Shown piece by piece: positions 53,000 to 63,054 of a stretch of 64,000 bases of DNA. The translations under genes were made by a program, and so were the position numbers. Source of the DNA: Symbiodinium natans (Eukaryota; Sar; Dinophyceae; Suessiales; Symbiodiniaceae); the NCBI GenBank assembly GCA_905221605.1, contig CAJNDS010002524.1, positions 745,134-809,133 on the forward strand. Direction: 5' to 3'. Positions within the stretch are counted from its first letter, which is position 1. The number at the start of each line of letters is the position of its first letter. The notes under the pieces were generated by a model, which did not search any database, was not told where the DNA came from, and saw nothing but the letters and a program-made list of their open reading frames with translations.

Positions 53000-54472
53000 C
53001 TTTCGGGCTTCAGGGCTTTAGGGCTTTAGCGTTTAGGGTTCAGGGTTCAGGGCTTACGGTCTCCAGGGTTTAGGGTTTAGGGCTTCAGGGTTTAGGGTTG
53101 TAGGGTTGAGGGTTTTTAGGATCTACAGGGTTTTAGGGTTCAGGGCTTAAGGTTTAGGGTCTAGGGTTTAGGGCTTCGGGTTTATAGGCTTTCGGGTTTA
53201 GTTGTAGGGTTTGCGGTGTGTTTGGGGCGGGTGTAGAGGCTTGGTTGCCCAGGTGGTACATACTCTTTTCCCTCTTTTTGGTTCGAGGTTCCCTGATAAC
53301 GGAACCAACCCCTACAGCCCTAAACCCGAAACCCTAAGCCCTAAACTCCCCACAGAGGGTACGTACCCTTCTCATACTAGAACAATATATGGTTAATTAC
53401 TGGTAAAGTAACGAGCACCACAACGAAGGGTACCCTTCTGATGATATAGCAGTATGCCCTAAACCCTAAACCCTAAACCCTAAACCCTAAACCCTAAACC
53501 CTAAACCCTAAACCTGGGCTGCCAAGGAGGGCTCTCTGTAGTTCTCAAAGGCTTGGGTTGGGATTCTAATGGACCCATAGGTTTGTTTGAGTTACCCTAA
53601 ACCCTAAACCCTAAACCCTAAACCCTAAACCCTAAACCCTAAACCCTAAACCAATGGGCTTATAGGGTTTTGGACTCTGAGGGGTTTAGGGTCTAGCATT
53701 CTGAAGGGTTTGAGGTTTGTCGTTCACCTTAAGAACCCAAAACCTACTTTTTTGTAGGTTGCCTAAGAATCCTAGAAGGAGTTTTATAGTAGTAACCTAC
53801 GAACAAATAGGTTTTGTGTTCTTCAGGTAGGGTTCTCATGGGTTTAGGGTGTTGACCCTACGGCCCTAACCTTCGTTTGAGGTCCATGTACCTCAAAGGC
53901 CTTTACCTGGCCCCCAAAATGCCGTGATGGAGCCATCTTGAAGCACGAAACCCCTGGTTTAGAGTTTAGGGTTTAGGGTTTAGGGTTTAGGGTTTAGGCT
54001 TAGGGCCTACGTTTTGCCCGTAGCACTGAGGGTTTCCCACCCGTTGCGTCAGGCTGCTCATGGTTTTGTTGCTTTGGGGCTTGCAGTCGTTGGGCTTCAG
54101 GGGTTAGGGCCGTGTAGGGATTCAGGGTTGAGGGTTTGGTTTTGAGAATTTTCTGTTTATCGGAAGGGGAGGGGGTGGTGTTCTAGGTTTAGGGCTAGGA
54201 AGGGTTTTGAATCGAGGGACATTCAATGCTAATGGGGGGTTGATCTAAATCATGGGAACTCTTTGGATGGCTAAACTGGATCGCTTGTAGATCATACGCC
54301 TTGGAGTGAAAACGCGAGAAGGATATGCTGGAGCCTAAATGATATTCTATTCCCCTTACTTCTACATGGGACCCTTCTGGGCTGCTTTTATCAGACAGAG
54401 CCTTATATACAGGGCACCCCGGCGAGGGGCCCCTAGTTTCGAGCACACACACACACACACACACACACCCCT

Positions 54473-54508
<36 letters not shown>

Positions 54509-54600
54509 CCCCCTAAAAGGAAGTTCGTCCCCCTAAAGCCTAAACCCACACCCTAAGCCCTATAAGCCCTATAAGCCCGAAACCCTAAACCCTTCCCCTT
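53000..54600. other. Telomeric and simple repeats, no recognised gene
   Basis: Degenerate TTTAGGG text, two CCCTAAA arrays (53,456-53,515, 53,593-53,652), a palindromic stretch around 53,728-53,830 (AAGAACCCAAAACCTA ... TAGGTTTTGTGTTCTT), (CA)n then poly-C at 54,443-54,507. No exon supported. Confidence 0.5.
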
Positions 54601-54613
54601 GTATCCCCAAGAG

Positions 54614-54680
54614 GACTTTGCACGTTGGTTCCGTATGGCGCGCCACTGGGCTGTGCAGCCGGCACGGAACCTTGGCTCTA
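54614..54680 (+). CDS. Probable exon (DFARWFRMARHWAVQPARNL)
   Basis: The acceptor is AAGAG|GAC. It encodes DFARWFRMARHWAVQPARNL. Clearly coding-like; the 3' end is not fixed. It may belong to the J-domain gene or to the gene before it. Confidence 0.55.
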
Positions 54681-54767
54681 CCATCCTGCGGTACTGGGTT
54701 GAGGCATTGAGGCATTAACTTGTTCCTTAGGGTTTAGGGTTTAGGGTTTAGGGTTTAGGGTTTATGG

Positions 54768-54876
54768 TTGGGATGTTCCCCCCTTGTACTAACAGTCCTT
54801 CATAGGGGTTATAGTACCCCCTGTTGTAACTTATAACCCCTTCTAAGGACTGTTCGTATCAGGGGGAACATCCCAA
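54768..54876. mobile_element. Inverted-repeat element, TTGGGATGTTCCCC family (best copy)
   Basis: Left TTGGGATGTTCCCCCCTTGT, right CAGGGGGAACATCCCAA; inner CTAACAGTCCTTCATAG pairs with CTAAGGACTGTTCG. 109 bp, nearly fully palindromic. Confidence 0.9.
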
Positions 54877-55244
54877 GTTTCGGGTGTTGTTTAAATTGTT
54901 CCTTAGGGACCTTGGACCCCGTACACCTACGGTACTTTTCCAATTTCCGGAAATCGGGGTACCCCTCATATACCCCAAAATACTATAATCCTTTTTTTAG
55001 GAACCCCCAAAATACTATAACCCTTTTTTTGGGAACCCCCAAAAAGGCTACCCCTAGTTTTGGAAATCCCCAGTCCCTTCCCTTAACAGCAGCACTACAG
55101 CAGCATTTGCGGCGCCAGGCCCCAGACTGTCTTGAGCGCCAGCAAAGTCACCAACCAGAAGGGGACCTTTAAAGAAGCCCTATATGGTTTAGGGTTTAGG
55201 GTTTAGGGTTTAGGATCCTAAATTTTATCCCTGAAGAAGGGGTC

Positions 55245-55515
55245 TAATCGTTTCCCCCTATTATTAAACAAGGCCCCCCCCCCCCGCCGGCAACGCAGTA
55301 GAAACCCGAAATGTGGTTTTAATGTTAGGGGGATGTTTTTTATCAACACGCCATCTTTTGGGATAGGGTTTAGATTGTCTTGAAGGTTTTTGAGGCCCTG
55401 AACACCCCCCCCCCCCCAGTTTGGGTTTAAGGGGCGGGGTCGCTTTCGGCAGGATTTTCCGGAAAGTGGTTTGATAATCAGGGGGGGGCGTTTAATTCAA
55501 GGGGGAAGTGATTAC
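55245..55515. mobile_element. Element related to 23,333-23,662
   Basis: Left AATCGTTTCCCCCTATTATT, right TTCAAGGGGGAAGTGATTA, poly-C after the left end as in the 23.3-kb element. Terminal repeats are diverged. Confidence 0.6.
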
Positions 55516-55604
55516 GAAAGAATGGGAAACCCCAAGATAGACCATCATAGGATTCCCTCCGAGGAACGCACCCCGAACCACCCCAAATAGACCCTCAACC
55601 TGAA

Positions 55605-55768
55605 CCCTGAACCCTAAACCCTAAACCCTAAACCCTAAACCCTAAACCCTAAACCCTAAACCCTGAACCCTGAACCCTGAACCCTGAACCCTGAACCCTG
55701 AACCCTGAACCCTGAACCCTGAACCCTAAACCCTAAACCCTAAACCCTAAACCCTAAACCCTAAACCC
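55605..55768. repeat. CCCTAAA - CCCTGAA - CCCTAAA block array
   Basis: A homogeneous internal block of about ten CCCTGAA units (55,660-55,725) sits between CCCTAAA units, just upstream of the first J-domain exon. Confidence 0.95.
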
Positions 55769-55798
55769 AAACCGAACCTCTAAACCCGACTCTGCGAG

Positions 55799-55871
55799 GA
55801 AGAACCACTACCGAGCCCTGGGCGTTCCAGCAGACTCCTCCAGCGCAGCGTTGAAGACTGCCTACCGCAAG
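55799..55871 (+). CDS. J-domain exon 1 (helices I-II)
   Basis: The acceptor is CGAG|G and the GC donor CGCAAG|GCC. It encodes KNHYRALGVPADSSSAALKT then AYRK, the canonical start of a J-domain. Confidence 0.88.
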
Positions 55872-58802
55872 GCCTATTCCGGCCCCTTTTTCAGGTTTCG
55901 TGGGGTCTAGCAGGTTTACGGTTTAGGGTGTGGGGTTTAGGGTTTAGGGTTCCGAGCCATGGGGGTTTTTGACTTATTGAGAATTCAAAAACTCCTCTAG
56001 AACCCCAACCCCCAAGGCGTTGGGGCTTTGCGGCTTCAGTTCCGGGACCCAGCTAAGCCATGTTAAGCCCAAACAGCCCCAACAACCCTTGGGATCAAAC
56101 TAGCCCCAAAACCTTACATACAAGAAGGCCTCTTGGCCCAAAGGCCCTAAAATCAGAGGCTCAGAGCCTTAGCGCAACAGCAGTTTCTTCACAGGAGCCC
56201 GGCAAACCTTATGCGTAAGCCCCAAGTCCCACGCCCGCTCCAGGGCTGCGCCACCCTGCGGCTACGTGTTACCCTGCGGCTACGTGTTGGGATGTCGTAC
56301 AAAGTTGGGGACTAGATGAACCCGAAAACCACGGGGTTTAGGGTTTAGGGTTTAGGGTTTGCATAGTTCTCCAGTTTTGATTCTGGGGGAACGGTTTAGG
56401 GTGGACCCTCGTTGCTTTTTCAGATGTTGGTCGCTCTGGAAAACCTATTCAACAGCAAAGCGTACCCATCTCAGCCTACAAGAGGTCGGGACCTTGACAG
56501 TAGTAGGGCTTTGGGTTTATGGTTTACGGCTTTGGGGTTTATAGGTCTTGGTCCTTTAGGGGGGGGTGCCCTTTTAGCAGGAATCCTGTTGCAAACAGTG
56601 CCTATAATCATGAAGGGGCGCCTCCTTTAGAGCCACCACCCGCCCCCCCCCCCCCCCCCCCCCCCTATGAGGCGCTGCTTCTTTTTCACCCCGACAAGGC
56701 CTACCAGTGCTGAACGTAGGGCTTTGCTTCGTTGGGCTCAGGGCCGCGAAGGGCTTGTTCGGTTTCTGTTCAAGGGTCGTCAGGGCTTGGTGGGCCAAAA
56801 CGTGCTAGGGTTTGGAGAGCTAGGGGGAGTGAGCTGCTTGGGGTCTATTTTAGTGGTGAGGAGTCTTCGGCCGAGAAGGTTTGCTGCGAATGGCCTGGCC
56901 AAAATGAAGCCCAAGCAACGTCAGAGGGCTGGATGCTCTGCTTGACGTGCCTGGAGGCGTGGACAGATGAGAACATCGAGGAGCAAGCGTTCGTTGAAGG
57001 CGAGAGAAGGAAGACAACGATCTGCGCCTGCTGTGTCTAGGCGGTGAAGAGCTGGTGGCTGGGAAGCGGAGCGCGCTGAAAGACCTTAGCCTTAGTACCT
57101 TCGGCCCGAAACCTTTCCTTCTTGAGCTTTGCCGCGCTCGCCGACACTCTCGCCAGAACTCATTTTTTAGGTTAGCTGCAGCATGTGTAGGGCTATGATG
57201 GTTGTTTTGGGCTTATGCGGCTTGTGGGAATACGGGGCAGAATGTAGGACCTGAGGGCCGGAAAGCCCTACTCTGACCTTCGGTCTTATCTAGGCTCCGA
57301 AACCCTAGTCCCTAATCCCTAACCCTAAACCCTGAACCCTAAACTCTAAACCCTAAACCCTGAACCCTAAACCCTAAACCCTTAAACCCTAAACCCTAAA
57401 CCCTAAACCCAATCCCTACTGCAAGTTTTAAGGGTTGAGACCATGGGAACGTATGCTACCCTTACCTTAGGGTTTAGGGTTTAGGGTTTAGGGTTCAGGG
57501 TTCAGGGTTTAGGGTTTAGGGTTTAGGGTTCAGGGTTCAGGGTTTAGGGTTTGGGGTTTAGGGTTGCGTTGCCAAACCCCACAGAATCTCCGACTACGAG
57601 TTTGCTCGAAAGGTTTTGTGGGTCTTAAGGCATGTCAATCACACATCTTCGTGTTATTTGAGCTCGCCTGGTATGACTCCTCAACGCTTCAACCCCTGCC
57701 CCGTCCTACTCCCCCGCCCAGCAATCCTGTCCGATCCTACAACGACCCTCACCGCTCTAGCCCGCGCGACGCAAAGGACCGAATCCTTAAAACTGATCAC
57801 GCTTTGGGCCCCAAACGCTGGGTTTAGGGTTTAGGGTCAACCTTCTCACTAACCCCTTGACTAACACCCCAATGAAGCCCTGACAAAACTCTGTAAGCCC
57901 CAGCCAAGCCGAATCCCGAAATGTCAGGCCGGGGGCGACGCGGAGCGCTTCCGCGCGGTTCAAGAAGCGTGGGAGATGATCGGGACTGAAGCTGGGCTTG
58001 GAGGTTAGGGGTTTAGGGTTTAGGGTTTAGGGTTTAGGGTTTAGGGTTAGGGTTTAGGGTTTAGTGGTTTAGGATTTCGGTTTTAGGCTTTAGAGTCTAG
58101 GGGTTTCGGGTCTAGGTTAGGGCTTAAGCTTTAGGAGTGTTGGCAATAGGGGGTTCCCGGGGTCCACGGAGGGTTTCAGGGGTTGAGGATTCGGTGTTTC
58201 GTTTCTTTTCTAAGGGTCGCTACATGGTTCCCTGAACACTTCAAACCTCTCTGAGTTATGGGCCCTGACCCTAAACCCGAAACCGCTAAGCCAACCCTAA
58301 GGTCTATAAGCCCTTAAGCCCCAAGCCCTAAACCCCTAAGCCCCCAAACCCAAAAGCCCCTAACCCCCAAACCTAAACCCCTACACCGCAAACTTCAAAC
58401 CCCAACAAAACCCAAAGCCTAAACCCTGAAGCCTAAAACCCTAAACTCCAAGCCCCAAACCCTAAATCCAAAACCCCCAAACCCCCTAAAACCCTGAAAC
58501 CCCCAAACCCCCAAACCCCGAAACCCCCAAACCAAACCCCGAAACCCCCAAACCCCCAAACCCCCCAACCCCCAAACCCCCAAACCTCCAATCCCCCAAT
58601 CCCCCAAACCCCCAAACCCCCAAACCCCCCACCTCGAACCCTATAAACCCTATACCCCCAACCCTAAACCCCAAAACCCTAAACCCCTAAACCCCTAAAC
58701 CCCTAACCCAAACCCCCAGGCCCCCTAACCAAGGAGACGATGCGCCGCGTCTACGACTTCGGGGCGCTGTCGGTTCCGGCGCGGCCCACGCCGGCCCGGC
58801 AG
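55799..58802 (+). CDS. J-domain (DnaJ/Hsp40-type) protein, J-domain region over four exons
   Basis: Exons 55,799-55,871, 56,672-56,698, 57,928-57,990 and 58,734-58,802 join in phase 0 into a full J-domain. Helix I-II: HYRALGVPADSSSAALKTAY, RK. Loop: ALLLFHPDK with the HPD that activates Hsp70 ATPase (CAC at 56,687). Helix III: GGDAERFRAVQEAWEMIGTE. Helix IV: ETMRRVYDFGAL. It then continues SVPARPTPARQ. Donors are GC, GC, GC and finally GT; acceptors are all AG|G. Downstream exons at 59,366, 59,950 and 60,568 probably continue the protein. No G/F region, zinc-finger or signal peptide is seen, so class C is likely; the Hsp70 partner cannot be told. Start and stop not identified. Confidence 0.88.
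56672..56698 (+). CDS. J-domain exon 2, 27-nt micro-exon with HPD
   Basis: The acceptor is TGAG|GCG and the GC donor AAG|GCC. It encodes only ALLLFHPDK. The acceptor follows a poly-C run (56,643-56,665). Confidence 0.88.
56879..57040 (+). CDS. Open stretch with stop inside the J-domain gene intron
   Basis: The acceptor is GAGAAG|GTT. The frame VCCEWPGQNEAQATSEGWML, CLTCLEAWTDENIEEQAFVE ends in a Cys-rich tail and TAG at 57,040. In phase it could follow HPDK as an alternative terminal exon, but exon 57,928 gives the proper J-domain helix III. It may be an alternative 3' end or a relic. Confidence 0.45.
   Translation, partial: VCCEWPGQNEAQATSEGWMLCLTCLEAWTDENIEEQAFVEGERRKTTICACCV
57928..57990 (+). 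CDS. J-domain exon 3 (helix III)
   Basis: The acceptor is GTCAG|GCC and the GC donor GAA|GCTG. It encodes AGGDAERFRAVQEAWEMIGT then E, matching the AERFxAVQxAWE helix. Confidence 0.85.
58734..58802 (+). CDS. J-domain exon 4 (helix IV, RRVYD)
   Basis: The acceptor is CCAAG|GAG and the GT donor CAG|GTTT. It encodes ETMRRVYDFGALSVPARPTP then ARQ. R-x-x-YD ends the J-domain. Confidence 0.85.
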
Positions 58803-58829
58803 GTTTTCACGGCTCCCTGGCTCACCTGG

Positions 58830-58903
58830 TATATATATATATAATATAATATAATATAATATAATATAATATAATATAATATAATATAATATAAATATAA
58901 ATA

Positions 58904-58947
<44 letters not shown>

Positions 58948-58995
58948 CATACTTTTTTTCATCTTTATATGTATATATATATACATACATACATG
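58830..58995. repeat. (TATAA)n / (TA)n tract
   Basis: ATATAATATAAT pentamer repeats then (TA)n, then ACATACATACATGTATGTGT. It follows J-domain exon 4 directly. The interval to 59,365 holds no other supported exon. Confidence 0.95.
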
Positions 58996-59365
58996 TATGT
59001 GTGTTTTGCGTGTAATTTAGGATTTAGGGGTCAATTAGGGTTTAGCTTTAGAGTGTTTAGGCCTTAGGGTTCAAGGATTTAGGTGTTGGGTTTGAGAGCT
59101 TTGTGTGTTTCGAGTATATGTTTTCTTTTGGCCTATTCTGAACTTGGGCTCTCTTTTGGAACGATTGATTAACGCTTGAACTTGAGTTTGCATTGGGTCA
59201 ACTTGCCCTGTTTTACGTACAGGAGCCCAACAAATTTCAATATAGTCTCCTCATAGCCTCTGCACAACTTCATGTGAAGCAACGGCAAGAAGACCCACTC
59301 GAAACCCAGATAGCACCCCTGTCCCCTAAACCCTAAACCCTAAACCCCAAACTTGCCAAGCCCAG

Positions 59366-59490
59366 GCTACACAAGAGAGCCGCACTGTCAACTACAGCAC
59401 CGGCCGGCACCAGCCCGGTTTCGGTTCGAGTGCGACAGCCAAGAGCCGAGCCAGGCGAAGCAAGTTCGCAGATTGGAGCGCGGCCGAGGA
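59366..59490 (+). CDS. Probable next exon of the J-domain gene
   Basis: The acceptor is CCCAG|GCT, phase 0 as required. It encodes ATQESRTVNYSTGRHQPGFG then SSATAKSRARRSKFADWSAA and EDK; basic, probably disordered. The 3' end is approximate (GC donor at about 59,489). Confidence 0.6.
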
Positions 59491-59949
59491 TAAGCCGCAA
59501 AACCCTCAGAGGCTTAGGCTCTCGACCCTAAAGAGGCATAGTATGGTTTTGGGGGTTTAGGGGTGTAGGGGTTGAGGGCTTTAGGGGTGCGTTTTGGGGC
59601 GTCAGGGGTTCAGGGCTTTAGGGGATGAGGGGTTCAGGGGTGTCTGGGTTTAGGGGTTTAGGGGCTTAAAGTCCTTCCACCCCTAAACCCTAAACCCTAA
59701 ACCCTAAACCCCTAACCTTCAACCCGAAGCCCAAGCCTCCGCCCGACCATGCTTGAAGTGAAGTGTAGGGCCACCTAACGGTTTACGAAATTCGGGGTGC
59801 CTTATTGGGGTCCTTATTACAAGGGAATCGTACCCTAAACCCTAAACCCTAAACCCTAAACCCTAAACCCTAAACCCTAAACCCTAAACCCTAAACCCTA
59901 AACCCTAAACCCTAAACCCTGTTTTCGGAAACCCCCCCACCTGGGAAGG

Positions 59950-60024
59950 TGGAGCTGTGGAGGCTCCAGGCAAGCACCTCTTCGCTTCTTGCCCAAGAGG
60001 CCCACTCCGAAGTCGTGCTGGGGA
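59950..60024 (+). CDS. Probable exon (VELWRLQASTSSLLAQEAHS)
   Basis: The acceptor is GGAAG|GTG. It encodes VELWRLQASTSSLLAQEAHS then EVVLG. A shorter version ends at CAG|GCAAG. Amphipathic helix; follows a CCCTAAA array and precedes a TTTAGGG array. Confidence 0.6.
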
Positions 60025-60086
60025 GTTTAGGGTTTAGGGTTTAGGGTTTAGGGTTTAGGGTTTAGGGTTTAGGGTTTAGGGCATCT

Positions 60087-60211
60087 ACTTGGAGGTTCAT
60101 GGGTACTTTAAAAAAAGTCGGGTGATAAGCAGCGGAACTGTGGTCAGAACTTATGCGTCCTTATTTTTCAGGGCACGCACTCACCCTGTCGGTACCCATG
60201 AACCCTCAGGT
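60087..60211. mobile_element. Inverted-repeat element, CTTGGAGGTTCATG family
   Basis: Left ACTTGGAGGTTCATGGGTAC, right GGTACCCATGAACCCTCAGGT. It lies immediately between two TTTAGGG arrays. Confidence 0.85.
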
Positions 60212-60726
60212 AGATCGAGCTCACGATTCAGCGTTTGGCTGCGGTTGAGGTTTAGGGTTTAGGGTTTAGGGTTTAGGGTTTAGGGTTTAGGGTTTAGGGT
60301 TCAGGATTTTGGGTATAGGTTTTTAGTGTATCAGCTGCTGGGTTTGAGATTTTTTTTTTTTTTTGGGGGTGGGGGGTGGGGGGTAGGCCATGAGGGGTAT
60401 AGGCGTGGTCCCCTTTTGAACTTCTTACGCTGAGGGTGTCAGCTTGACTTAGGTGATGTGGACCCTTCTGGCATTGTGGGCGATATGTTGTCATCAACCC
60501 TCTTGTCTTCGCTGGCTGCTTGAGGGTTGCAGTAGCCCTAAACCCTAAACCCTAAACCCACATATCATCCCAGACTTTGAGCTTCGCCGGCAGAGATACA
60601 TAGGCAGGGAAGTAGGAGCAGCATCCCTATGTAGGGAAGTATAGCTTGGTAGCAAAAGTGTTTAGGGTTTAGGGTTTAGGATTTAGGGTTTAGGGTTTAG
60701 GGTTTAGGGTTTTCCCTTGTTAGTGC

Positions 60727-60795
60727 AAGGTTCCCTTATAAAGTAACCAACCCCCCAAAGGGTACCCTTATTGCAATATGCTTCCTGGGCTAATG
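60727..60795. mobile_element. TCCCTTATAAAG-family element
   Basis: GGTTCCCTTATAAAGTAACC...CCCAAAGGGTACCCTTATTG. Shared with 18,385-18,455 and 39,822-39,900. A CTAGACC-type element follows at about 60,893-61,000. Confidence 0.6.
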
Positions 60796-61199
60796 TAGGA
60801 TCACTGCCATGGGTCTCCTTTACAGCCCTGAACTCTGAACCCTGCATCGAAACACTGAGAGGTTTAGGGGTTTTTGGCTCTGCTCAGGGTTCCTAGGACC
60901 GGGAGTAGGCACTTTTTTCTATTTTTTTCGGGTTGGGGTCCCCTTAAAACCAGAAAGGGTACCCGTTTTATTCCTAGGTTACTCCCCGGTCTAGGTTCTC
61001 TGAACCCTAAACCGAAAACCCTAAACCTAAACCCTAAATCTAAGGTTGGAACCGTGGGCCCTTAGTATGGTCCCTCACGCTTGTTTAAAGTGAGTTAAGG
61101 GGATAGTATGTGCCCTTTTTTTGTATCGTGTATATAAGAAAATATATAACAAGAGACCCAAATGAAGGGCCCGTACTTCGGACCCTCGACTAAACCCTA

Positions 61200-61640
61200 C
61201 ACCCTAAACCCTAAACCCTGAACCCTAAACCCTAAACCCTAAACCCTAAACCCTAAACCCTAAACCCTAAACCCTACTCAGGCTGTCGCCCTTCGACCTC
61301 TGCTGTTGGGTTGTTTGTTTTTGGGGGGAGAGTGGGGCAAGGGCCGTGGGTGAGGGTGTCGGGAGTTAGGGGTTTAGGGCAGAATGAGGGCCCGTAGGGC
61401 TTAGGGTAGGGTTTAATTCGTGCGATTGCGCGCGTAAAGGATGTGTCTCTGTCCTCAAGGACGCTTCCACAGGGTTTAGGGTTTAGGGTTTTGGGTTTAG
61501 GACTTGCACTGCATGGTGCTGACGCGGCATCGTGCCAGCCGGGGTGGATGCGAGAGTTTGCTGGACGTGCTGGGTTTACCAAGAAGAGGGATTTGCGGTT
61601 TAGGATTTAGGGTTTAGGGTTTAGGGTTGGGAGAATTCCC
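61200..61640. other. Telomeric arrays and unique stretch, no assigned exon
   Basis: A CCCTAAA array (61,208-61,275) and TTTAGGG repeats (61,472-61,500). The 61,505-61,570 interval is coding-like on either strand (LHCMVLTRHRASRGG on +), unresolved. Confidence 0.35.
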
Positions 61641-61651
61641 AAGTTCCAAAG

Positions 61652-61750
61652 GGGACGCGCTTGCGCTCAACAGTTCCCTTCTCGCTGGGGATGTCCTGCA
61701 TTTGATGCTGTCTGATGCGATGCCGATGAGTTGGACATTCTGCTCTTTAG
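61652..61750 (+). CDS. Probable exon (DALALNSSLLAGDVLHLMLS)
   Basis: The acceptor is CCAAAG|GG. It encodes DALALNSSLLAGDVLHLMLS then DAMPMSWTF. A CTTGGAGG-type element follows at 61,775-61,987 in the intron. Confidence 0.6.
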
Positions 61751-61774
61751 ACATTCCGGGCTTAGGGCTTATAT

Positions 61775-61987
61775 ACTTGGAGGTTCATGGGTACTTAGCA
61801 GTAGGCTTAAGAGTACCCTAAACTCAATTTTGCTTTTAAAAAGAGATATAGAATAATCCTAATCTCAGCTCTATCAGGAAGAAGTTCTGTTTGAGGGGTT
61901 CTCAAACAATTAGCAGTTAATAAGGCTATCGCCACGGTTACCCGACTTATGTAACCCCGACTTCTGAGTACCCATGAACCTCCAAGT
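61775..61987. mobile_element. Inverted-repeat element, CTTGGAGGTTCATG family, with insertion
   Basis: Perfect ends ACTTGGAGGTTCATGGGTAC / GTACCCATGAACCTCCAAGT. The interior has about 90 bp of AT-rich extra sequence not present in other copies. Confidence 0.85.
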
Positions 61988-62284
61988 AGAGTTATGGCTT
62001 GTTAGGACTTAGTGTTTAGAGTCTCTAGGCTTTGTGGCTTGCCCTGTGAGGCCTAGGTCCCGAGATATCCCAATGCCCGAGCCAGTAACTTCACCCCCAG
62101 GCCTACAGGGCTTAATGGCCCCTTCCTGGACCCTAACCCTCAACCCGAAGCCCTATTAGTGTTTAGGGTTTAGGGTTTAGGGTTTGGCCCTAAACTTGTG
62201 AACCTCGGGCCTCTACGGACCTAGAGCTTTTGGGGTTTTAGGGTTAGGCTTGAGGTCTTTGACGTGTTGGTAAAGGTTACCCCT

Positions 62285-62635
62285 CAACCCCCTAAAACCC
62301 TCAACCCCTAGATCCCCCAAAACCCCTAAACCCCTAAACCCAAAACCCCCTAAACTCCTAAACCCTAAGCCCCTAAGCCCCTAAACCCCTAAACCCCTAA
62401 ACCCCTAAACCCCTAAACCCCTAAACCCCTAAACCCCTAAACCCCTAAACCCCTAAACCCCTAAACCCTTAAACCCAAAACCAAACTCCTAAACCCTAAA
62501 CCCGTAAACCCGTAAACCCTAAACCCCTAAACCCTCTAAACCCTCTAAACCCTCCAAACCCTCCAAACTCTCCAAACCCTCTAAACCCCTAAACCCTCTA
62601 AACGCTCTAAACCCTGAACCCCTGAACCCCTAAGC
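62285..62635. repeat. CCCCTAAA 8-mer array
   Basis: CCCCTAAA units (8-mer), later CCCTCTAAA and CCCTCCAAA 9-mers, upstream of exon 62,647. Array-specific unit variants again. Confidence 0.95.
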
Positions 62636-62646
62636 CCACCAGCCAG

Positions 62647-62721
62647 GCACACCGGCGAAAGATGCTGGAGCAGGCAGCCCCCCGTGGCGGGATCCTCAGT
62701 GGCCTCCCCGAGGGGTGTCGG
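62647..62721 (+). CDS. Exon (AHRRKMLEQAAPRGGILSGL)
   Basis: A phase-0, 75-nt exon with acceptor GCCAG|GCA and GT donor CGG|GTCT. It encodes AHRRKMLEQAAPRGGILSGL then PEGCR. Gene unrecognised. Confidence 0.7.
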
Positions 62722-63054
62722 GTCTGTGGGTTTAGGGTTTAGGGTTTAGGGGTTCAGGGTTTAGGGTTCAGGGTTTAGGGTTTAGGGGTTCAGGGTTTAG
62801 GGGTTCAGGGTTTAGGGTTTAGGGTTTAGGGTTCTGGGATCACGATCCCAAGGTCTTTCTTGGAGGTTCATGGCATGAACCTCCAAGTAAGGACCTTGGG
62901 ATCGTGATCCCTAAACCCTAAACCCTAAACCCTAAACCCTAAACCCTAAACCCTAAACCCTGAACCCCCTAAACCCTAAACCCCCTAAACCCTAAACCCC
63001 CTAAACCCTAAACCCTAAACCCTAAACCCTAAACCCTAAACCCTAAACCCTAAG
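62722..63054 (+). repeat. Complete 333-bp palindromic telomere-repeat intron
   Basis: From the donor: TTTAGGG/TTCAGGG units (62,728-62,833); GGGATCACGATCCCAAGGTC (62,836-62,855); CTTGGAGGTTCATG (62,859-62,872); one-base centre; then the exact complements CATGAACCTCCAAG (62,874-62,887) and GACCTTGGGATCGTGATCCC (62,892-62,911); then CCCTAAA units (62,912-63,050) and the acceptor T-AAG. The RNA would fold as one long hairpin. Confidence 0.9.
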
